DNA of 50,006 nucleotides from a bacterium (GTDB lineage: Bacteria; Pseudomonadota; Alphaproteobacteria; SP197): NCBI GenBank assembly GCA_028821455.1, contig JAPPGE010000088.1, positions 90,857 through 140,862 of the forward strand. Reading direction: 5' to 3'. Under the pieces are notes generated by a model, which saw only the letters and a list, made by a program, of their open reading frames with translations, was not told the DNA's origin and did no database searches. Below, piece by piece: positions 17,590 through 26,979 of this stretch. Every line of letters starts with the position of its first letter. Position 1 is the first letter of the stretch. Both the position numbers and the translations under genes were made by a program.

Positions 17590-18569
17590 ACAACCGCCAC
17601 GACACGGTTCTGGAGGTGCGCGACCTCTCTGTCGACTTCCTGACGGGGCGCGGCACGGTGCGCGCCCTGCGCCATGTCGATCTGACGGTGCCCGACAACA
17701 GGATCGTCGGCATCGTCGGCGAATCGGGCTGCGGCAAGTCCACTCTGATCAACAGTGTCCTGCGACTGCTGGCGGACAATGCAGTGGTGGCGAAGTCATC
17801 CTCCGTGGTCTTCAAGGGGCGCGATGTTCTCGCCATGAGTCCGGCGGACCTGCGCGGCATTCGAGGCCAGGAAATCTCCATGGTCTTCCAGGACCCCATG
17901 ACGGCGCTCAATCCCGTGATCTCCATTGGCACCCAGATGACCGACATTCTCTACCGGCTCGACATGTCCATGGCCGACAAGCGCCGCCTTGCCGCCGACA
18001 TGCTGGGCCAGGTCGGCATTCCCGATCCGGCGCGGCGTCTTGCCGATTATCCGCACCAGTTTTCCGGCGGCATGCGCCAGCGCATCTGCATCGCCATGGC
18101 GCTCATGATGAATCCGGGGCTGCTCATCGCCGACGAACCGACGACTGCGCTCGATGTCACCCTTGAGGCGCAGATCATTCACCTCATGAAGGACCTGTGC
18201 GCCCGCTTCGGCTGTTCCATGCTGTTCGTCTCGCACAATCTCGGCCTGATCGCCGAACTCTGCGACGAGGTGGTGGTCATGTATGCCGGAGAGGTTGTCG
18301 AACAGGGAGAGGTGCACGACCTGTTTCACAGGGCGCAGCATCCCTATACGCGCATGCTGCTCGACTGTGATCCGGCGCGCATCGAGGAAAAGCGCCGCGA
18401 CCTGCCGACCATTTCGGGCAGCGTACCGGACCTGATCGACCTGCCGCGGGGCTGCATCTTCGCGCCACGCTGTCCGGAACGCTATGCCCCCTGCTCCGAT
18501 TCCGCCCCGGCCACCTATGATGTCAACGCCGTGCACCAGGTCCGGTGCTTCAAGGTGCGTGATGCCTGA
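17586..18569 (+). CDS. Peptide/opine ABC transporter ATP-binding protein (DppD type), second importer
   Basis: ATPase subunit, 327 aa. Walker [11 protein letters not shown]-loop [10 protein letters not shown], signature FSGGMRQR, Walker [14 protein letters not shown]-loop VSHNLG, and the C-terminal extension with the [14 protein letters not shown] cluster. The ATG at 17586 overlaps the upstream stop by 4 bp, and its own end overlaps the next gene by 8 bp. It resembles but does not duplicate the first importer's ATPase. Confidence 0.93.
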   Translation: MNNRHDTVLEVRDLSVDFLTGRGTVRALRHVDLTVPDNRIVGIVGESGCGKSTLINSVLRLLADNAVVAKSSSVVFKGRDVLAMSPADLRGIRGQEISMVFQDPMTALNPVISIGTQMTDILYRLDMSMADKRRLAADMLGQVGIPDPARRLADYPHQFSGGMRQRICIAMALMMNPGLLIADEPTTALDVTLEAQIIHLMKDLCARFGCSMLFVSHNLGLIAELCDEVVVMYAGEVVEQGEVHDLFHRAQHPYTRMLLDCDPARIEEKRRDLPTISGSVPDLIDLPRGCIFAPRCPERYAPCSDSAPATYDVNAVHQVRCFKVRDA

Positions 18570-19575
18570 GTTACTCAACGTCGAGGGACTGCGCGTCCGC
18601 TTCCGCACCGCCGGCGTCGTCAAGTCGCTCATTCAACGTCTGACCGATCCCCATATCGATGCCGTGATGCAGGTCTCATTCACCCTGAACGAGGGAGAGA
18701 CCTTCGGGCTGGTCGGTGAGTCGGGTTCGGGAAAGACCACACTGGGACGCGCCGTCATCGGTCTCGTGGAGATGGCCGAGGGCAGCATTACCTTCAACGG
18801 AACCGAACTGCGCGGCCTCGACGACGCCCGCCTGAGGGTTATCAGACGACATGTGGCGATGATGTTCCAGGACCCCGTGGCGAGCCTGTCGCCTCGCAAG
18901 ACTGTCCGCAACATCATCACCGAACCCTTCCACATCCACCGCATTCCGGGACGCCAGAGCGGGCGCGACGCAAGGAAGCTGCTCAACCTGGTAGGCCTTC
19001 ACGAAGGGTTCCTGGGAGCCTATCCCCACCAGCTGTCGGGAGGGCAGGCCCGTCGCGTCGGAGTGGCGCGGGCGCTTGCCCTGGAGCCACGCCTGATCAT
19101 TGCCGACGAGCCGACGGCGGGACTCGATGTCTCCGTTCAGGGCGAGATTCTCAACCTGATGAACCGCCTTCAGCGCGAACTCGGTCTCTCCTATCTCATC
19201 ATCACCCACAATCTTCCGGTGGTGCGCCATGTCAGCGACCGCCTTGCGATCATGTACCTGGGGCGCTTTGTCGAGACAGGCGACACCGACGGAATATTCG
19301 CCAGTCCGGCCCATCCCTATACCCTGGGCCTGCTGGCAGCAGTGCCGGAACCCGATCCCGACAAGCGCCGCGACAAGCTGGAACTCGAAGGAGAGATTCC
19401 ATCCCTGATGAACCGCCCCCGGGGCTGCGAATTCCACACCCGTTGCCCCTTCGCCCGGGAAAAGTGCCGATCGGAGGCTCCGGTATTGCGGACCGTGGCA
19501 CCCGGGCGCATGGCAAGCTGTCACTTCCCCTTTCCGAATCCGGCTGAGGCTGGTACATCCGGCTCCGGGGGGTGA
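18562..19575 (+). CDS. Peptide/opine ABC transporter ATP-binding protein (DppF type), second importer
   Basis: ATPase subunit, 337 aa. Walker A GESGSGKTT, Q-loop FQDPVASLSP, Walker B LIIADEPTAGLD, H-loop ITHNLP, and the CEFHTRCPFAREKC extension. The signature reads LSGGQARR, with Ala in place of the usual Gln, still a plausible ABC signature. It has a DppF-type insert after the first strand (VVKSLIQRLTDPHIDAVMQVSF). Last gene of the importer; a hairpin overlaps its stop codon. Confidence 0.93.
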   Translation: MPELLNVEGLRVRFRTAGVVKSLIQRLTDPHIDAVMQVSFTLNEGETFGLVGESGSGKTTLGRAVIGLVEMAEGSITFNGTELRGLDDARLRVIRRHVAMMFQDPVASLSPRKTVRNIITEPFHIHRIPGRQSGRDARKLLNLVGLHEGFLGAYPHQLSGGQARRVGVARALALEPRLIIADEPTAGLDVSVQGEILNLMNRLQRELGLSYLIITHNLPVVRHVSDRLAIMYLGRFVETGDTDGIFASPAHPYTLGLLAAVPEPDPDKRRDKLELEGEIPSLMNRPRGCEFHTRCPFAREKCRSEAPVLRTVAPGRMASCHFPFPNPAEAGTSGSGG

Positions 19576-19592
19576 CACCCGGCGTGTCATCC
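19570..19592 (+). terminator. Hairpin at the end of the second ABC operon
   Basis: GGGTGACAC-CCGGC-GTGTCATCC, a 9-bp stem (one G-T pair) with a 5-nt loop, starts just before the TGA of the last ATPase gene. No T-tract follows, so it may attenuate or stabilise the transcript rather than fully terminate it before the formate dehydrogenase genes. Confidence 0.4.
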
Positions 19593-19633
19593 GGCATGGT
19601 TTGCCCCCCTTCGAGGGACTGCGAACAGGTTTG

Positions 19634-21331
19634 ATGATGGATCGAAGCGGTACCACTTTCCGGTCGCCGGGAGCGAGAAAAAGACGGTCGCGCACAACCG
19701 CGAGAGGGCGCCAGACGGATCCGCAGGCAGCGATCGAGATCGCTGCCCTTCTCGGCGATGCGCCGCCGAAGCGCGAACTCCTGATCGAGTACCTCCATCT
19801 CATCCAAGATCGCTACCGTCACATCTCCCACCGCCACCTCAAAGCCCTGGCCGACGCCCTCAATATCCCCATGGCGGAGGCCTTCGAGGTGGCGACGTTC
19901 TATCACCACTTCGATGTTGTCAGGGAAGGTGAGCCGCCGCCGCCGCCCATCACCGTCAGGGTGTGCGAAAGCCTGTCCTGCGCCATGGCTGGCGCGGATG
20001 ATCTCTCTTGCGCCCTCTCCGACACGCTCGGATCCGACGTCAGGGTGATACGGGCGCCCTGCATGGGACGGTGCGCCGCCGCTCCCGCGGTCAAGGCCGG
20101 TCTGAACGACATCGATCACGCCAGCGTCAAGAGTGTCAGCGCGGCGGTCGAGACGGGCGATCTCGAGGCCAGGGTGCCGGACTGTCAGAACCTCGACGCC
20201 TACCTTGCAGAAGGCGGCTACGCCATGTTGCGTGAGGTCCTTGCCGGGAAACACACGCCCGACGATCTCATCGCCACCATGGAATCGGCGTCGCTTCGCG
20301 GTCTGGGAGGCGCCGGGTTTCCGGCCGGAAGAAAGTGGCGCTTCGTGCGCATGGAAACCGGACCGAGACTGATGGCCGTCAATGCAGACGAAGGAGAGGT
20401 CGGCACCTTCAAGGACCGCCACTACCTGGAGACCGAACCCCACCGCATCATCGAGGGCACGCTGATCGCCGCCTGGGTGGTCGAGGCGACCGACGTCTAC
20501 TTCTACCTGCGCGACGAGTACCCGGGGATCCGCCTGGCGCTGACCCGTGAACTGGCGCGTCTTGCCGAGGCAGGCCTGGAGGGGGCAGCGAGGGTTCACC
20601 TGCGCCGTGGCGCAGGCGCCTACATCTGCGGCGAGGAATCGGCGATGATCGAGTCGATCGAGGGCAAGCGTGGTCTGCCACGTCACCGGCCGCCCTTCGT
20701 CGCCAAGGTCGGCATCTTCGACCGGCCGACACTCGTCCACAATGTCGAGACTCTCTACTGGGTACCGGGAATCCTGTCGAAGGGCGCCGACTGGTTTGCC
20801 GGTCACGGTCGACACGGACGCAGTGGCCTGCGCAGTTTTTCCGTCTCCGGACGGGTCAGGAATCCCGGCGTCAAGCTCGCGCCGGCGGGCATCACGGTGC
20901 GGGAACTGATCGACGAGTACTGCGGTGGCATGGCAGACGGCCACCGGTTCAAGGGCTGGCTTCCCGGTGGCGCCTCGGGCGGTGTCCTGCCCGCCTCGCT
21001 CGGTGACGTGCCGCTCGATTTCGACACGATCCAGCCCCACGGCGGATTCATCGGCTCGGCGGCCATCGTTGTCCTGTCCGATGAGGACAACATGTCGGAT
21101 GTGGCCGTCAGTCTCCTGAAGTTCTTCGAGGACGAAAGCTGCGGCCAGTGCACGCCGTGCCGGGTGGGCTGCGAGAAGGCGGTGGCCCTGATGGAAGGCG
21201 GCGCCTGGAATGCCCCGCTCCTCGAGGATCTCTGCCAGGTGATGGCGGACGCCTCGATCTGTGGCCTGGGCCAGGCCGCACCCAACCCGATACTGACTGT
21301 CCTCAAGTACTTTCCGGAGGATGTGGCGTGA
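19634..21331 (+). CDS. fdsB: NAD-dependent formate dehydrogenase, fused gamma-beta subunit (FdsG-FdsB / Fdh1B type)
   Basis: Diaphorase part of a soluble NAD-linked formate dehydrogenase, 565 aa. Residues about 30-175 are a NuoE/FdsG-like domain with the [2Fe-2S] ligands Cys111, Cys116, Cys143 and Cys147 (CESLSC, CMGRC). Residues about 195-565 are NuoF/FdsB-like: glycine-rich FMN/NAD segment GLGGAGFPAGRKW, VNADEGEVGTFKDRH, GAGAYICGEESA, and [4Fe-4S] ligands Cys503, Cys506, Cys509 and Cys543. Fusion of the two parts is as in Methylobacterium FDH1. The ATG at 19634 is preferred to the upstream TTG. GTGA overlap with fdsA. Confidence 0.92.
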   Translation: MMDRSGTTFRSPGARKRRSRTTARGRQTDPQAAIEIAALLGDAPPKRELLIEYLHLIQDRYRHISHRHLKALADALNIPMAEAFEVATFYHHFDVVREGEPPPPPITVRVCESLSCAMAGADDLSCALSDTLGSDVRVIRAPCMGRCAAAPAVKAGLNDIDHASVKSVSAAVETGDLEARVPDCQNLDAYLAEGGYAMLREVLAGKHTPDDLIATMESASLRGLGGAGFPAGRKWRFVRMETGPRLMAVNADEGEVGTFKDRHYLETEPHRIIEGTLIAAWVVEATDVYFYLRDEYPGIRLALTRELARLAEAGLEGAARVHLRRGAGAYICGEESAMIESIEGKRGLPRHRPPFVAKVGIFDRPTLVHNVETLYWVPGILSKGADWFAGHGRHGRSGLRSFSVSGRVRNPGVKLAPAGITVRELIDEYCGGMADGHRFKGWLPGGASGGVLPASLGDVPLDFDTIQPHGGFIGSAAIVVLSDEDNMSDVAVSLLKFFEDESCGQCTPCRVGCEKAVALMEGGAWNAPLLEDLCQVMADASICGLGQAAPNPILTVLKYFPEDVA

Positions 21332-24093
21332 GCAACACCATCACCTTCTCGCTGGATGGAGCGACTGTCACCGCTCATCCAGGCGAATCGATCTGGCAGG
21401 TGGCGCGGCGCACAGGAACGCACATCCCTCACCTGTGTCATACCGAGATGCAGGACTATGCCGCAGACGGCAACTGCCGACTGTGCATGGTCGAAATCGA
21501 GGGCGAGCGCACGCTCGCCGCCTCGTGCATCCGCCAACCGACACCGGACATGGTCGTTCACAGTGCCAGCAGACGCGCCGAGGCGTCGCGCCGCACCGTG
21601 CTTGAACTTCTGGTCGCCGATCAGCCTGAGGAACAGCGCGCCCACACCACGACATCCGAACTCTGGCGTTGGGCCGGCGAGATGGATCTGGCCGACTCAC
21701 GCTTCCCCAGGCGCGCATCGCAGCCGGCGCCAGATCTTTCCCATCCGGCGATGGCCGTCAATCTCGACGCATGCATCCACTGCAACCGCTGCCAGCGTGC
21801 CTGCCGCGACATCCAGGTCAATGACGTCATTGCCATGGCCGGACGCGGTCCGCACTCGAGGATCGTCTTCGACTTCGATGATCCCATGGGCGAATCGACC
21901 TGTGTCGCCTGCGGGGAATGCGTTCAGTCGTGTCCCACCGGCGCCCTCATGGAGAAGTCCCTCGTCGACGAGGTCGGCATCGGCCGGCCGGCGCCGTCAC
22001 GGCAGGTGGACAGTGTCTGTCCCTATTGCGGCGTGGGTTGCCAGATCACCTACCAGGTGGAGAATGACCGCATCGTTGCCGTGAAGGGCAAGGAAGGCCC
22101 GGCAAATCACGGCCGGCTGTGTGTCAAGGGACGTTTCGGCTTCGACTACATCAGTGATCCCCAGCGACTCACACGCCCCCTCATCCGTCTTGACGATGCG
22201 CCCCGAGGCGCCGACGAGTGGGTCGATCCTGCCAATCCCTTCTCGCACTTTCGCGAGGCGGACTGGGACGAGGCTCTCGAGGTCGCCATCTCGGGCCTCG
22301 CCGCCATTCGTGATCGCCACGGCGGCAGCGCCTTGGCGGGATTCGGCTCCGCCAAGGGATCCAACGAGGAAGCCTACCTCTTCCAGAAGCTGGTACGGAC
22401 AGGCTTCGGCAGCAACAACGTCGATCACTGTACCAGGCTCTGCCACGCGAGTTCGGTGGCAGCATTGTTGCAGACCATCGGTTCAGGCGCCGTGACCGCT
22501 CCCTTCACCGAGGCGCTGAAGGCGGACTGCATTGTCGTCATTGGCGCAAATCCGACGGAAAACCATCCTGTTGCCGCCACATTCTTCAAGAATGCCACGA
22601 AGCGCGGAACCAGTCTCGTCGTCATGGACCCGCGCGGGCAGACCCTGCGCCAGCATGCCAGCCACATGGTCCAGTTCCGGCCGGGGGCCGACGTGGCGGT
22701 GCTCAACGCCATCATGCATGTCATCGTCGAGGAGGGGCTTTACGACACCTCCTACATCAAGACGATGACCGAGGGTTTCGAAGACCTGAGGGACCACCTG
22801 GCGGCGTATTCCCCGGAATCGATGGAACCGGTCACCGGTGTCGATGCGGAAACGTTGCGGGCCGTGGCGCGCGTCTATGCCTGTGCCGAACGCGCCATGA
22901 TTTTCTGGGGCATGGGCATCAGCCAGCATATTCATGGCACGGACAACGCCCGCTGCCTGATTTCCCTTGCGCTCATGACCGGCCACACGGGGCGTGAGGG
23001 TACCGGTCTCCATCCCCTGCGCGGGCAGAACAACGTGCAGGGCGCCTCGGACGCCGGACTGATCCCGATGAGCTATCCCGACTATGCTCCAGTGGCCGAC
23101 GAAGACGTGCGGCAGCGCTTCAGCACCTTCTGGGAAACGGAGCTCAGCGCCGATACGGGCCTCACCGTGGTAGAGATCATGGATGCGGTCCATGAAGGGA
23201 CCATGAAGGGCATGTACATCATGGGCGAAAATCCGGCGATGTCGGACCCCGATGTCCACCATGCCCGGGCGGCCCTGGCGAAACTCGATCATCTCGTGGT
23301 GCAGGATCTCTTTCTCACCGAAACCGCGATGTTCGCTCACGTCGTCCTCCCGGCCAGTGCCTGGCCCGAGAAGGACGGCACGGTCACCAACACCAACCGC
23401 CAGGTCCAGCGTGGCCGCAAGGCCGTGCCCCTTCCCGGCGAGGCGCGCCAGGACTGGGCCATCATCCAGGCGATCGCCCGGGGCCTCGGACTCGACTGGC
23501 GCTATGGCGATGTCGATGAGATCTACGAGGAAATGCGCCGGACCATGCCGTCCATCGCCGGTATTTCCTGGAAGCGCGTCAGCGCCGAGGATGCGGTGAT
23601 CTACCCGTGCGAATCAGAAGCGGATCCCGGCCAGGAAATCGTTTTTGCGGATGCCTTCCCGACACCTAGCGGCCGCGGCTCCATGGTGCCGGCGTCCATC
23701 ATCCCGCCAGACGAGACACCCGACGAGACCTTCCCGATGATCCTGACAACGGGGCGCCAGCTCGAGCACTGGCATACCGGCGCCATGACCCGGCGCGCCA
23801 CGGTGCTCGACAGCCTCGAGCCGGAGGCGGTGGCCATGATGGCGCCTGGCGACATGGCCAACCTTCACCTGGCACCCGGGGACGACGTGCGCATCCAAAC
23901 GAGGCGTGGCGCCATCGAGGCCCGGGTGCGCGTGGATTCGGGCCTCCAGCCCGGCATGGTGTTCGTGCCGTTCTGTTACGTGGAGGCCGCCGCCAACCTG
24001 CTCACCAATCCGGCTCTCGATCCCGTTGGCAAGATTCCGGAGTTCAAGTTCTGCGCCGCCCGCGTGGAGCGCGCCCGACATGGGGCCCACTGA
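21328..24093 (+). CDS. fdsA: Formate dehydrogenase catalytic subunit alpha (FdsA / Fdh1A type)
   Basis: Oxidises formate to CO2 at a bis-MGD Mo/W centre, 921 aa. In order: N-terminal [2Fe-2S] domain (Cys37, 50, 53, 67); a segment with His106 where NuoG-type proteins bind a His/Cys3 [4Fe-4S] cluster, but here HTTTSELWRWAGEMD has no cysteines; two ferredoxin-type clusters (Cys149/152/155/159 and Cys192/195/198/202); the catalytic-domain cluster (Cys231/234/238/265); and the metal ligand Cys372 followed by His373 (HCTRLCHASS), so it is a Cys and not a Sec enzyme. The GTG start has GGAGG 7 nt upstream. FdhD and MobA, which mature such enzymes, are encoded at 42.7-44.2 kb. Confidence 0.94.
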   Translation: MSNTITFSLDGATVTAHPGESIWQVARRTGTHIPHLCHTEMQDYAADGNCRLCMVEIEGERTLAASCIRQPTPDMVVHSASRRAEASRRTVLELLVADQPEEQRAHTTTSELWRWAGEMDLADSRFPRRASQPAPDLSHPAMAVNLDACIHCNRCQRACRDIQVNDVIAMAGRGPHSRIVFDFDDPMGESTCVACGECVQSCPTGALMEKSLVDEVGIGRPAPSRQVDSVCPYCGVGCQITYQVENDRIVAVKGKEGPANHGRLCVKGRFGFDYISDPQRLTRPLIRLDDAPRGADEWVDPANPFSHFREADWDEALEVAISGLAAIRDRHGGSALAGFGSAKGSNEEAYLFQKLVRTGFGSNNVDHCTRLCHASSVAALLQTIGSGAVTAPFTEALKADCIVVIGANPTENHPVAATFFKNATKRGTSLVVMDPRGQTLRQHASHMVQFRPGADVAVLNAIMHVIVEEGLYDTSYIKTMTEGFEDLRDHLAAYSPESMEPVTGVDAETLRAVARVYACAERAMIFWGMGISQHIHGTDNARCLISLALMTGHTGREGTGLHPLRGQNNVQGASDAGLIPMSYPDYAPVADEDVRQRFSTFWETELSADTGLTVVEIMDAVHEGTMKGMYIMGENPAMSDPDVHHARAALAKLDHLVVQDLFLTETAMFAHVVLPASAWPEKDGTVTNTNRQVQRGRKAVPLPGEARQDWAIIQAIARGLGLDWRYGDVDEIYEEMRRTMPSIAGISWKRVSAEDAVIYPCESEADPGQEIVFADAFPTPSGRGSMVPASIIPPDETPDETFPMILTTGRQLEHWHTGAMTRRATVLDSLEPEAVAMMAPGDMANLHLAPGDDVRIQTRRGAIEARVRVDSGLQPGMVFVPFCYVEAAANLLTNPALDPVGKIPEFKFCAARVERARHGAH

Positions 24094-24883
24094 ACGGCCG
24101 GCCCCAAAGCACCCCTGGTCGTCCCGCTGGGCCGATCCCGGCACCATCTTCGAAGGACTGGCGACGGACTACGACCGCTTCCGCCCCCGTTACTGCAACA
24201 AGGCGATCGACTGGCTGGCGCAACGTCCCCGGCGTATCGCCGACATTGCCAGCGGCACCGGAATCCTCACGCGCCAGTTGCGGTCCCGTTTTCCCGATTC
24301 CCTCATCGTCGGCATCGAGCCGGCCCGCGACATGCTCAGGATTGCCCGAAGTGCCGATCCCGACATCCACTGGCTTGGCGGCAGGGCGGAGAGGCTGCCC
24401 CTGGCACGCGGCGCATTCGATCTCGTCACAGTCGGACAAGCCGTTCACTGGTTCGACCGCGACCTCTTCCATGCCGAGTGCAGCCGCATCCTCGGTCCAG
24501 GCGGCATCCTCGCCGTTCTCAACAACAACCGAATCAGGGATTCCGCCGTCTCCGAAGCCTACGAAACGGCTCTCGAGAACATCTCTCCCGGCTATCGGCG
24601 CACCCACCGCGATCACGATCGCGCCAGCGAACTCGCCGCTCTGCCGTATGTCCGGTCTGTCCGCGCCCGGCGCTTCACCTGGTCATGGGCCCGCACCAGG
24701 GACGAGTGGCTCGGCTACGTCCGGTCGACTTCGCATTTTCGCGCTGCCGAGGCCCACCATGACCGGGAGGTCATCCTGTCGGCCATCGAAGGGGCGCTGG
24801 CCCCATTCATCGACGAAGCCGGCCAGATCGCGGTTCCATACGAAACCGAGGTCATCGCGGCGGACTTCACCGCGCCGACGTGA
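24080..24883 (+). CDS. Class I SAM-dependent methyltransferase, overlapping fdsA
   Basis: A 267-aa Methyltransf_11-type protein: motif I IADIASGTGILTRQL around residue 52-66, the acidic end of strand beta-2 (VGIEPARDML), then the post-I region FDLVTVGQAVHWFD and LGPGGILAVLNNN. It resembles the methyltransferases acting on small molecules or lipids that carry the QAVHWFD motif. Its ATG lies 14 bp inside the end of fdsA, so it is translationally coupled to formate dehydrogenase although it is not a known maturation factor. The substrate is unknown. Confidence 0.8.
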   Translation: MGPTERPAPKHPWSSRWADPGTIFEGLATDYDRFRPRYCNKAIDWLAQRPRRIADIASGTGILTRQLRSRFPDSLIVGIEPARDMLRIARSADPDIHWLGGRAERLPLARGAFDLVTVGQAVHWFDRDLFHAECSRILGPGGILAVLNNNRIRDSAVSEAYETALENISPGYRRTHRDHDRASELAALPYVRSVRARRFTWSWARTRDEWLGYVRSTSHFRAAEAHHDREVILSAIEGALAPFIDEAGQIAVPYETEVIAADFTAPT

Positions 24884-24896
24884 TGCCGCAGGGCCT

Positions 24897-25742
24897 TCAG
24901 TCTTCGAACAGGACCCGGGGGCTCCCCATCTCGTAGTATCCGAGAAAGCCGCTTCGCACCTCGTCGGCCGACCCGTCGTAGATCTCGTAGCCCAGCAGTT
25001 CGCGCGCTCTCCTGGGCAATCCGGCCACCACGTCGAGGGGGAGGTTGAGCCAGGAGTTCTCGACCGTGCGCAACCATCCAAGACACCAGGACAGCGAAAT
25101 GGCCCGCCGCCGCGTGCCGTCGATGTTACTGCCTCCGGCGTGCAGGCAGTCGCCCCGGATAATGGCGATGCCGCCTTGCGGCATCACGACTCGTGCTATC
25201 TCGCCTTCGCAGGGCAACCGCCCGCTCTCCCACCTGTGGCTGCCCGGCGCCACCAGTGTCGCACCGTTGCGGCGCGTGAAGTCCGTGGCCGCCACCATGA
25301 CGTTCATCTGCAGAAGACCTGCTCCCCGGCGCGGCCAGACCGGCCACGATCCGTCGTCGACATGGAATCGCTGCGCGGTCTCCCCTCCCCTGATCTCGAT
25401 GAGTTCGCCGGCGCTGAAGAGATAGCTCGAACAGCGGGGAAGCAACCAGTGGTCCATCATGGCAAGGAGCCGGGGTTCGATCATCAGCTCCACGAACGAT
25501 GGAGCCTTCGCCAGCAGACCGTGCAGGCGCACCGTGTGTTCGCCGAGGAATGCATCGATGGCGGGATTGTCGAAATGGTACCGCCGCGCCTTCTCGACCG
25601 CCGGGTCGATTTCACGGTTGAAGCGGTCGAGCCAACCGGCGTCGACAAAATCGGCAACGATAGCGGCCCCGTCGCGGTCGACGGCCTCGACGATATCGTC
25701 AACGCCTGCGTCTCCGGCAAGGGCATCGAGCTCACATGCCAT
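24897..25742 (-). CDS. Phytanoyl-CoA dioxygenase (PhyH) family protein, copy 1
   Basis: Non-haem Fe(II)/2-oxoglutarate oxygenase, 281 aa. The iron triad is visible as His127-x-Asp129 (RFHVDDGSW) and His201 (CLHAGGSN), with Arg212 placed to bind 2-oxoglutarate. The C-terminal part has the subfamily-specific LSWCLGWLRTVEN and RARELLGYEIYDG, which recur in the PhyH protein at 34485. The ATG at 25742 is chosen because the alternative GTG at 25778 lies inside a terminator hairpin. It follows the orphan binding-protein gene on the same strand. By family it hydroxylates a small molecule; a methylated amine is a guess from context. Confidence 0.85.
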   Translation of the reverse strand: MACELDALAGDAGVDDIVEAVDRDGAAIVADFVDAGWLDRFNREIDPAVEKARRYHFDNPAIDAFLGEHTVRLHGLLAKAPSFVELMIEPRLLAMMDHWLLPRCSSYLFSAGELIEIRGGETAQRFHVDDGSWPVWPRRGAGLLQMNVMVAATDFTRRNGATLVAPGSHRWESGRLPCEGEIARVVMPQGGIAIIRGDCLHAGGSNIDGTRRRAISLSWCLGWLRTVENSWLNLPLDVVAGLPRRARELLGYEIYDGSADEVRSGFLGYYEMGSPRVLFED

Positions 25743-25765
25743 GTCACGTCCCGAAAGAGAAAGGG

Positions 25766-25793
25766 GCCGGAACGACACGGAGATCGTTCCGGC
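25766..25793 (-). terminator. Rho-independent-type terminator after the PotD-like gene
   Basis: GCCGGAACGA-N8-TCGTTCCGGC, a perfect 10-bp stem with an 8-nt loop. On the minus strand it is followed by CCCCTTTCTCTTTC. It sits 12 bp after the stop of the binding-protein gene and before the PhyH ATG, so it likely lowers transcription into PhyH and stabilises the abundant binding-protein mRNA. Confidence 0.7.
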
Positions 25794-25804
25794 ACCTCCT
25801 GGAA

Positions 25805-26947
25805 CTACATGCCGGCGAGAACCTCGTCATGCAGATTGACGAGCTTGCGCTGGATGTCGGGCGGCACCGTCTGGAACCACAGGCTCCCCGACAGGATCGC
25901 TTCCGGATCCTCGAGGCCAAGATTCTCGATAATGGCCTGTGACGCCATGTCGTAGGACTTGGCGTTGGTGGCACCGTAGGCGTACTCCTCGATCATGAAG
26001 ACACCGACCTCAGGGGCCAGAGTGGCATCGAGATAGTCGTATCGCTGTTCCTCGGTCCCCACGTAGGTCTTCAGGAGCACGTGGCCGTCGACCCATGTCA
26101 GCAACCCCTCCTTCGGCACCATGTACTCCACTTCGACGCCTTCCGACTTCAGAGTGGCGTAGGCGGAGTTCCAGGCATACATGGCGACAATCTCGCCGGT
26201 CGCCAGGGCCGCCTGGGCATCCACTTCGCTCGCCCAGTAGAAGCGGTTGAGTTCGCGCTGTTCCTGGAGCAACTTGCGGACCTCCACGATCTCCTCATCC
26301 GTCATCGCGAAGGGGTCCGCGACGCCGGCAATCAGGCCAGCAGGGATGGTCGTTCCTGCCCAGTTGTCACGCATCGCCACCCGGTTGGCGTACTTGGGAT
26401 CCCAGAGGATCTTCCAGGTGTGGTTCTCCTTGCCGGAGTACTCGGGTGCGAGATCACTGCGGAACACGATGGAGGAGTTGCCCCACGACCACGGTGCGTA
26501 GTACTGGTTGCCTTCCTCATCAACCGTGCCGCGGATGTTCCGCAGCTGTTCGAAGATGTCAGGCCAGTGGCTCAGCCGGCTGGTGTCGATGGGCTCCACA
26601 AGGCCGGCGTGAATCCAGCGGATGACGGTGCTGCCACTGGGACAGACGATATCGGCCTCGAAACCGGCACGAATCTTCTCCAGAGCCTCGTCGTTGTCGG
26701 CATAGAAGGATGAATCCGGCTCGCGCCCGTACTTCTCGGTGAATGCGGGGTGAAGTTCCGGCAGTTCGTAGCCGTTCCACGTGAAGAGGTAGAGCCAGGC
26801 CTCCTGACTCATCACGGGCTGCTGAACGAGCGGCACCGTAACCGAGGCCACACCGACCGCACCCAGGGTTCTCGCGACGTCCCTCCTCGTCAGCGCCTTC
26901 TTGGAGAGCGCGTCCTTGAACTCGTCAACGGGCATGATTCCGGTCAT
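25805..26947 (-). CDS. PotD-like extracellular substrate-binding protein (orphan), copy 1
   Basis: Periplasmic binding protein of the spermidine/putrescine type (SBP_bac_8), 380 aa. The N-terminus has a Tat-like signal (LTRRDVARTLGAVGVASVTVPLV, Arg21-Arg22). The mature part has WLYLFTWNGYELPE and YADNDEALEKIRAGFEADIVCPSG, as in polyamine-binding proteins. The start is fixed by GGAAGGAG 6 nt upstream. A clear paralogue lies at 38669 (both share SRL/LLS-WPD, RSDLAPEY-type and TWK-LWD-KYA segments). No permease or ATPase of the Pot type is in the window. The ligand is probably cationic, a polyamine or a quaternary or methylated amine. Confidence 0.88.
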   Translation of the reverse strand: MTGIMPVDEFKDALSKKALTRRDVARTLGAVGVASVTVPLVQQPVMSQEAWLYLFTWNGYELPELHPAFTEKYGREPDSSFYADNDEALEKIRAGFEADIVCPSGSTVIRWIHAGLVEPIDTSRLSHWPDIFEQLRNIRGTVDEEGNQYYAPWSWGNSSIVFRSDLAPEYSGKENHTWKILWDPKYANRVAMRDNWAGTTIPAGLIAGVADPFAMTDEEIVEVRKLLQEQRELNRFYWASEVDAQAALATGEIVAMYAWNSAYATLKSEGVEVEYMVPKEGLLTWVDGHVLLKTYVGTEEQRYDYLDATLAPEVGVFMIEEYAYGATNAKSYDMASQAIIENLGLEDPEAILSGSLWFQTVPPDIQRKLVNLHDEVLAGM

Positions 26948-26979
26948 GTCATCTCCTTCCGGTAGGTTTCTTGCGGTGA

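Noticed and set aside
19250..21040. Minus-strand frame of 596 codons across the ABC ATPase and formate dehydrogenase genes
   Set aside because: Spans two well-supported plus-strand genes and has no recognisable domain.
22425..22460. Possible selenocysteine site in formate dehydrogenase
   Set aside because: The metal-ligand codon is TGC (Cys372) and no in-frame TGA is present.
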